A stretch of DNA of 17,094 nt from NCBI GenBank assembly GCA_027371515.1, contig DAHXMX010000006.1, forward strand, positions 1-17,094, given 5' to 3'. The notes beneath the pieces are model-generated. The model saw only the letters and a program-made list of their open reading frames with translations. It was not told the origin of the DNA and searched no databases. This DNA comes from Neisseriaceae bacterium. GTDB lineage: Bacteria; Pseudomonadota; Gammaproteobacteria; Burkholderiales; UBA11063. A program made the position numbers and the translations under genes. Positions 14,793 to 17,094 of the stretch are shown here, piece by piece; position 1 is the first letter of the stretch; each line of letters begins with the position of its first letter.

Positions 14793-15473
14793 ATGTTAGA
14801 TCAAAATGCATTAAAAAAACTAGCTGGGGAATATGCTATTAAATATATAGAAGATGGCATGATTGTAGGCGTTGGAACGGGTTCAACTGTTAAATATTTT
14901 ATTGATAAATTGGCAACTAAAAAAAATTACATTAAAGGTGCTGTATCAAGTTCTGAGCAGTCAAGTCAATTGCTGAAGCAATATGGTATTTTATTATTTG
15001 ATTTAAATACTGTTGATTGTATAGATGTTTATGTTGATGGCGCCGACGAGATTAATCATCAGTTACAAATGATTAAAGGAGGTGGAGCTGCATTAACTAG
15101 AGAAAAAATTGTGGCCGCGGTTAGTCGTAGATTTGTTTGTATTATTGATGAGTCTAAGTATGTAATGAAATTAGGTAAGTTTCCGTTACCAATTGAAGTG
15201 ATTCCTATGGCAAGAAGTTATGTAGCGCGTGAAATTGTCAAGATTGGTGGTGTTCCTAATTGGCGTCAAGGAGTTGTTACGGATAATGGTAATTGGATTT
15301 TAGATGTTTATAATCTAGATATTATTCATCCAGTTGAAATGGAGCAAAAAATTAATAATATCACAGGCGTTGTAACTAATGGTTTATTTGCCATGCGTCC
15401 TGCTAATGAATTAGTTGTAGCTAAATCTGATGGAAGTATAATTGTTGAAAAAAATGGTGGTATTTATGGATAA
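14793..15473 (+). CDS. rpiA: Ribose-5-phosphate isomerase A RpiA
   Basis: RpiA interconverts ribose 5-phosphate and ribulose 5-phosphate in the non-oxidative pentose phosphate pathway. From the ATG at 14793 the protein is 226 residues, matching the family, and its N-terminus MLDQNALKKLAGEYAIKYI lines up with E. coli RpiA. Starting at 14778 would add five residues and overlap dxs by 13 nt. Visible motifs are the phosphate loop GVGTGST (26-32), SSSEQS near 52-57, and VDGADEI with Asp82 and Asp85. KGGGAALTREK follows with Lys95 and Glu104. These sit one residue on from the active-site positions I recall for E. coli (D81, D84, K94, E103). The stop overlaps the ppx start by 8 nt, so translation is probably coupled. 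Its product pool also feeds nucleotide and folate precursors. Confidence 0.95.
   Translation: MLDQNALKKLAGEYAIKYIEDGMIVGVGTGSTVKYFIDKLATKKNYIKGAVSSSEQSSQLLKQYGILLFDLNTVDCIDVYVDGADEINHQLQMIKGGGAALTREKIVAAVSRRFVCIIDESKYVMKLGKFPLPIEVIPMARSYVAREIVKIGGVPNWRQGVVTDNGNWILDVYNLDIIHPVEMEQKINNITGVVTNGLFAMRPANELVVAKSDGSIIVEKNGGIYG
15456..15460 (+). promoter_or_regulatory. Ribosome binding site deciding the ppx start
   Basis: GGTGG inside the end of rpiA lies 5 nt before the ATG at 15466. This supports that ATG over the in-frame TTG at 15442 and ATG at 15454. Confidence 0.5.
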
Positions 15474-16965
15474 AAATTTATTAGCTTCCGTTGATATAGG
15501 TTCTAATAGCTTTCGAATTTTGATTGCTAAATTACATGAAGATGGTACCTTACAACAAATTGATCAATTAAAAGAAACTGTGCGTTTAGCAGGAGGTTTA
15601 GATGCAAATAATAATCTTACTAAAGAATCGCAGTTATTAGCTTTAGAAGTATTATCAAGATTTAGTGAACGATTGGTAGGGTTTCATCATGATCAGGTAC
15701 GAGTAGTGGCAACAAGTACACTACGTGTTGCTAAAAATGCTTATGAATTCATTCCTATTGCTAATAAAATTTTAGGGTTTGATATTGAGGTAATTTCAGG
15801 AGTTGAAGAAGCGCGATTGATTTACATTGGTGCAATGCATTCTCTTGCATATACTAAAGATAGACGTTTAGTAATTGATATTGGTGGTGGCTCTACTGAG
15901 TTTATTATAGGTAGTGGTTATGATCCTGAGATTATGGAAAGCGTCACGATGGGATGTGTGTCATTTAGTAAAAAGTACTTTATTAATGGAGAAATGACGG
16001 AACAGAATTTTGATAATGCAATTTATGCAGCTCGTGGAAAAATTCAGACTATGGAGCATTTATTTGTTAAACAAAAATGGGTAGCGTCGATTGGTACATC
16101 AGGAACTTCAAAGTCATTGTATGACATGTGTATTGCAAATGAGTTGGCTGATTCGATTACCCTAGATGGTATGTATAAATTGCGTAAAATATTAATCAAA
16201 AATAAAAATAGTAAAAATTTTGATATCCCAGGTTTAAAAGAAGATCGTAATCCAGTAATTGCTGGTGGTTTGGCGATTATGATCGCAATTTTTGAGGAAT
16301 TTAAGATTAATGAAATGACTATTGCTGATGGGTCATTACGTGAAGGTGTGTTATATGATCTAATAGGTAGGACTACGGATAAAGATTTAAGAATAACAAC
16401 AGTAGAACGTTTACAAAAACGTGTATCGCTGGATTTAGAGCAAGCGCATAGAGTTGCTAAGACAGCATTGATGTTATTGCGTAGTTTAGTCAATAATAAT
16501 GATTTTGATTCTAATTATTATAAATTAATGAATTGGGCTGCAAATTTATATGAGATAGGATTGGCTATTTCGCATAATGATTATCATAAGCATGGTGCTT
16601 ATATTTTAGATAATGCTGATTTGGCAGGGTTTTCCAAGCCTGAGCAAAGTATTTTGGCTGATTTAGTACGTTCGCATCGTGGATCGGTGGTTAAGGCGTG
16701 TGAAAGTATTTCAGAACGACGTAAACTTAGAATGCGTTTTATTATTATGATAATTTCATTACGTTTATCTGTTATTCTTAATCGTAATCGTAAGGATTTA
16801 GATAGTGATGTGATTAAGAGTATTAAGGTAATTTCTAAATCGGGTATGGAAATGATAATTTGTAGTAAATGGCTGCAGCAAAACCCATTAACTTATTATT
16901 CGTTAAAAGAAGAGGCTGAGCAGTGGGAAAAAAATAATATTACAATAAACATTGTTGGTCGATAA
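15466..16965 (+). CDS. ppx: Exopolyphosphatase Ppx (Ppx/GppA family)
   Basis: Ppx processively removes phosphate from polyphosphate, and the related GppA hydrolyses pppGpp. The 499 residues are close to E. coli Ppx (about 513). The ASKHA-fold ATPase-like half starts with VDIGSNSFRILIAKL (9-23). It continues with a TVRLAGGLD segment, ATSTLRVAKN, and SGVEEARLI at 111-119 holding the presumed catalytic Glu. The phosphate loop DIGGGSTEF follows at 138-146. The second half contains the HD-like helical domain (ERLQKRV, EQAHRVAKTAL) and LNWAANLYEIGLAISHNDYH near 355-374. A final domain resembles the extra C-terminal part of enterobacterial Ppx, favouring Ppx over short homologues. I cannot separate Ppx from GppA activity by sequence alone. 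The start overlaps rpiA by 8 nt, and the stop shares one base with the next start (TAATG). Confidence 0.92.
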   Translation: MDKNLLASVDIGSNSFRILIAKLHEDGTLQQIDQLKETVRLAGGLDANNNLTKESQLLALEVLSRFSERLVGFHHDQVRVVATSTLRVAKNAYEFIPIANKILGFDIEVISGVEEARLIYIGAMHSLAYTKDRRLVIDIGGGSTEFIIGSGYDPEIMESVTMGCVSFSKKYFINGEMTEQNFDNAIYAARGKIQTMEHLFVKQKWVASIGTSGTSKSLYDMCIANELADSITLDGMYKLRKILIKNKNSKNFDIPGLKEDRNPVIAGGLAIMIAIFEEFKINEMTIADGSLREGVLYDLIGRTTDKDLRITTVERLQKRVSLDLEQAHRVAKTALMLLRSLVNNNDFDSNYYKLMNWAANLYEIGLAISHNDYHKHGAYILDNADLAGFSKPEQSILADLVRSHRGSVVKACESISERRKLRMRFIIMIISLRLSVILNRNRKDLDSDVIKSIKVISKSGMEMIICSKWLQQNPLTYYSLKEEAEQWEKNNITINIVGR

Positions 16966-17094
16966 TGCGGTATCAAGAAGTTCCATTTATTGATCCACAT
17001 TTAGTATATCAATTAACCATACATAAAAAGTGGACAATTTTTTTAGATAGTAGTATGCAACATGAGCATTATGGACGGTATAGTTACATTTTAT
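16965..17094 (+). CDS. pabB: Probable aminodeoxychorismate synthase component I PabB, 5' part
   Basis: An open frame starts at the ATG overlapping the ppx stop by one base (TAATG) and runs off the right edge after 43 codons. The visible peptide contains KKWTIFLDSS and then HEHYGRYSYIL. This resembles the N-terminus of PabB/TrpE-type chorismate-using enzymes, where a hydrophobic strand and Leu-Asp-Ser precede a GRYSY/SFI segment that helps form the regulatory pocket. PabB makes 4-amino-4-deoxychorismate for folate. TrpE is the main alternative and cannot be excluded with so little sequence, though the short lead-in before LDS fits PabB better. The one-base overlap suggests coupled translation with ppx. 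Confidence 0.6.
   Translation, partial: MRYQEVPFIDPHLVYQLTIHKKWTIFLDSSMQHEHYGRYSYIL

Noticed and set aside
15442..15465. Upstream TTG and ATG starts for ppx
   Set aside because: They add residues before the conserved N-terminal strand and overlap rpiA further, while GGTGG is placed for the ATG at 15466.
16044..16493. Minus-strand open frame of 149 codons
   Set aside because: It lies wholly inside ppx, has no recognisable domain, and ppx is intact with clear family motifs. It is an antisense shadow.

Overview
The window is a densely packed, low-GC stretch (about one third GC by eye) of a proteobacterial chromosome. Protein content points to a beta- or gammaproteobacterium: Fur divergent from a BamE-like lipoprotein, a general secretory (type II) system, full-length DsbD, XseB-IspA-Dxs, and a Ppx of the enterobacterial type. 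I cannot name the species. Low GC, a peptide-transporter homologue and type II secretion would suit a host-associated or fastidious organism, but that is inference. Apart from one partial gene at the left edge, every gene is on the + strand. No gene-free stretch exceeds about 115 bases. I see no rRNA, tRNA, insertion sequence, CRISPR array or strong intrinsic terminator.

Layout. (1) 1-591: the first 22 codons of a minus-strand lipoprotein (probably bamE), a short divergent promoter region, and fur. (2) 645-8581: the type II secretion genes gspC, gspD, gspE and gspF, followed after 2 nt by dsbD. gspC ends in an expanded Asn repeat where many GspC proteins have a PDZ domain. gspG-gspM are not present, so the secretion locus is split. 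(3) 8655-10295: an ArnT/PMT-like GT-C membrane glycosyltransferase with its own promoter. (4) 10395-17094: a promoter followed by POT transporter, xseB, ispA, dxs, rpiA, ppx and the start of pabB. These genes are separated by only -8 to +25 nt and are probably one transcript joining transport, DNA repair, isoprenoid supply, pentose phosphate, polyphosphate/ppGpp metabolism and folate synthesis.

Working together: GspC links the inner-membrane platform to the GspD outer-membrane channel, GspE powers it and GspF anchors it. DsbD supplies periplasmic reductant, which fits disulfide quality control of periplasmic or secreted proteins. Dxs makes DXP for the MEP pathway and IspA makes farnesyl diphosphate from its products.

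Most genes are ordinary housekeeping genes. The points most worth a second look are the POT protein, in which three residues important for peptide binding and proton coupling in characterised members appear replaced although the ExxER motif remains; the repeat-encoded Asn tail of GspC; the Asn replacing the usual catalytic Asp in the GT-C enzyme; and several small promoter or leader structures. I found no clear previously undescribed multi-gene system.
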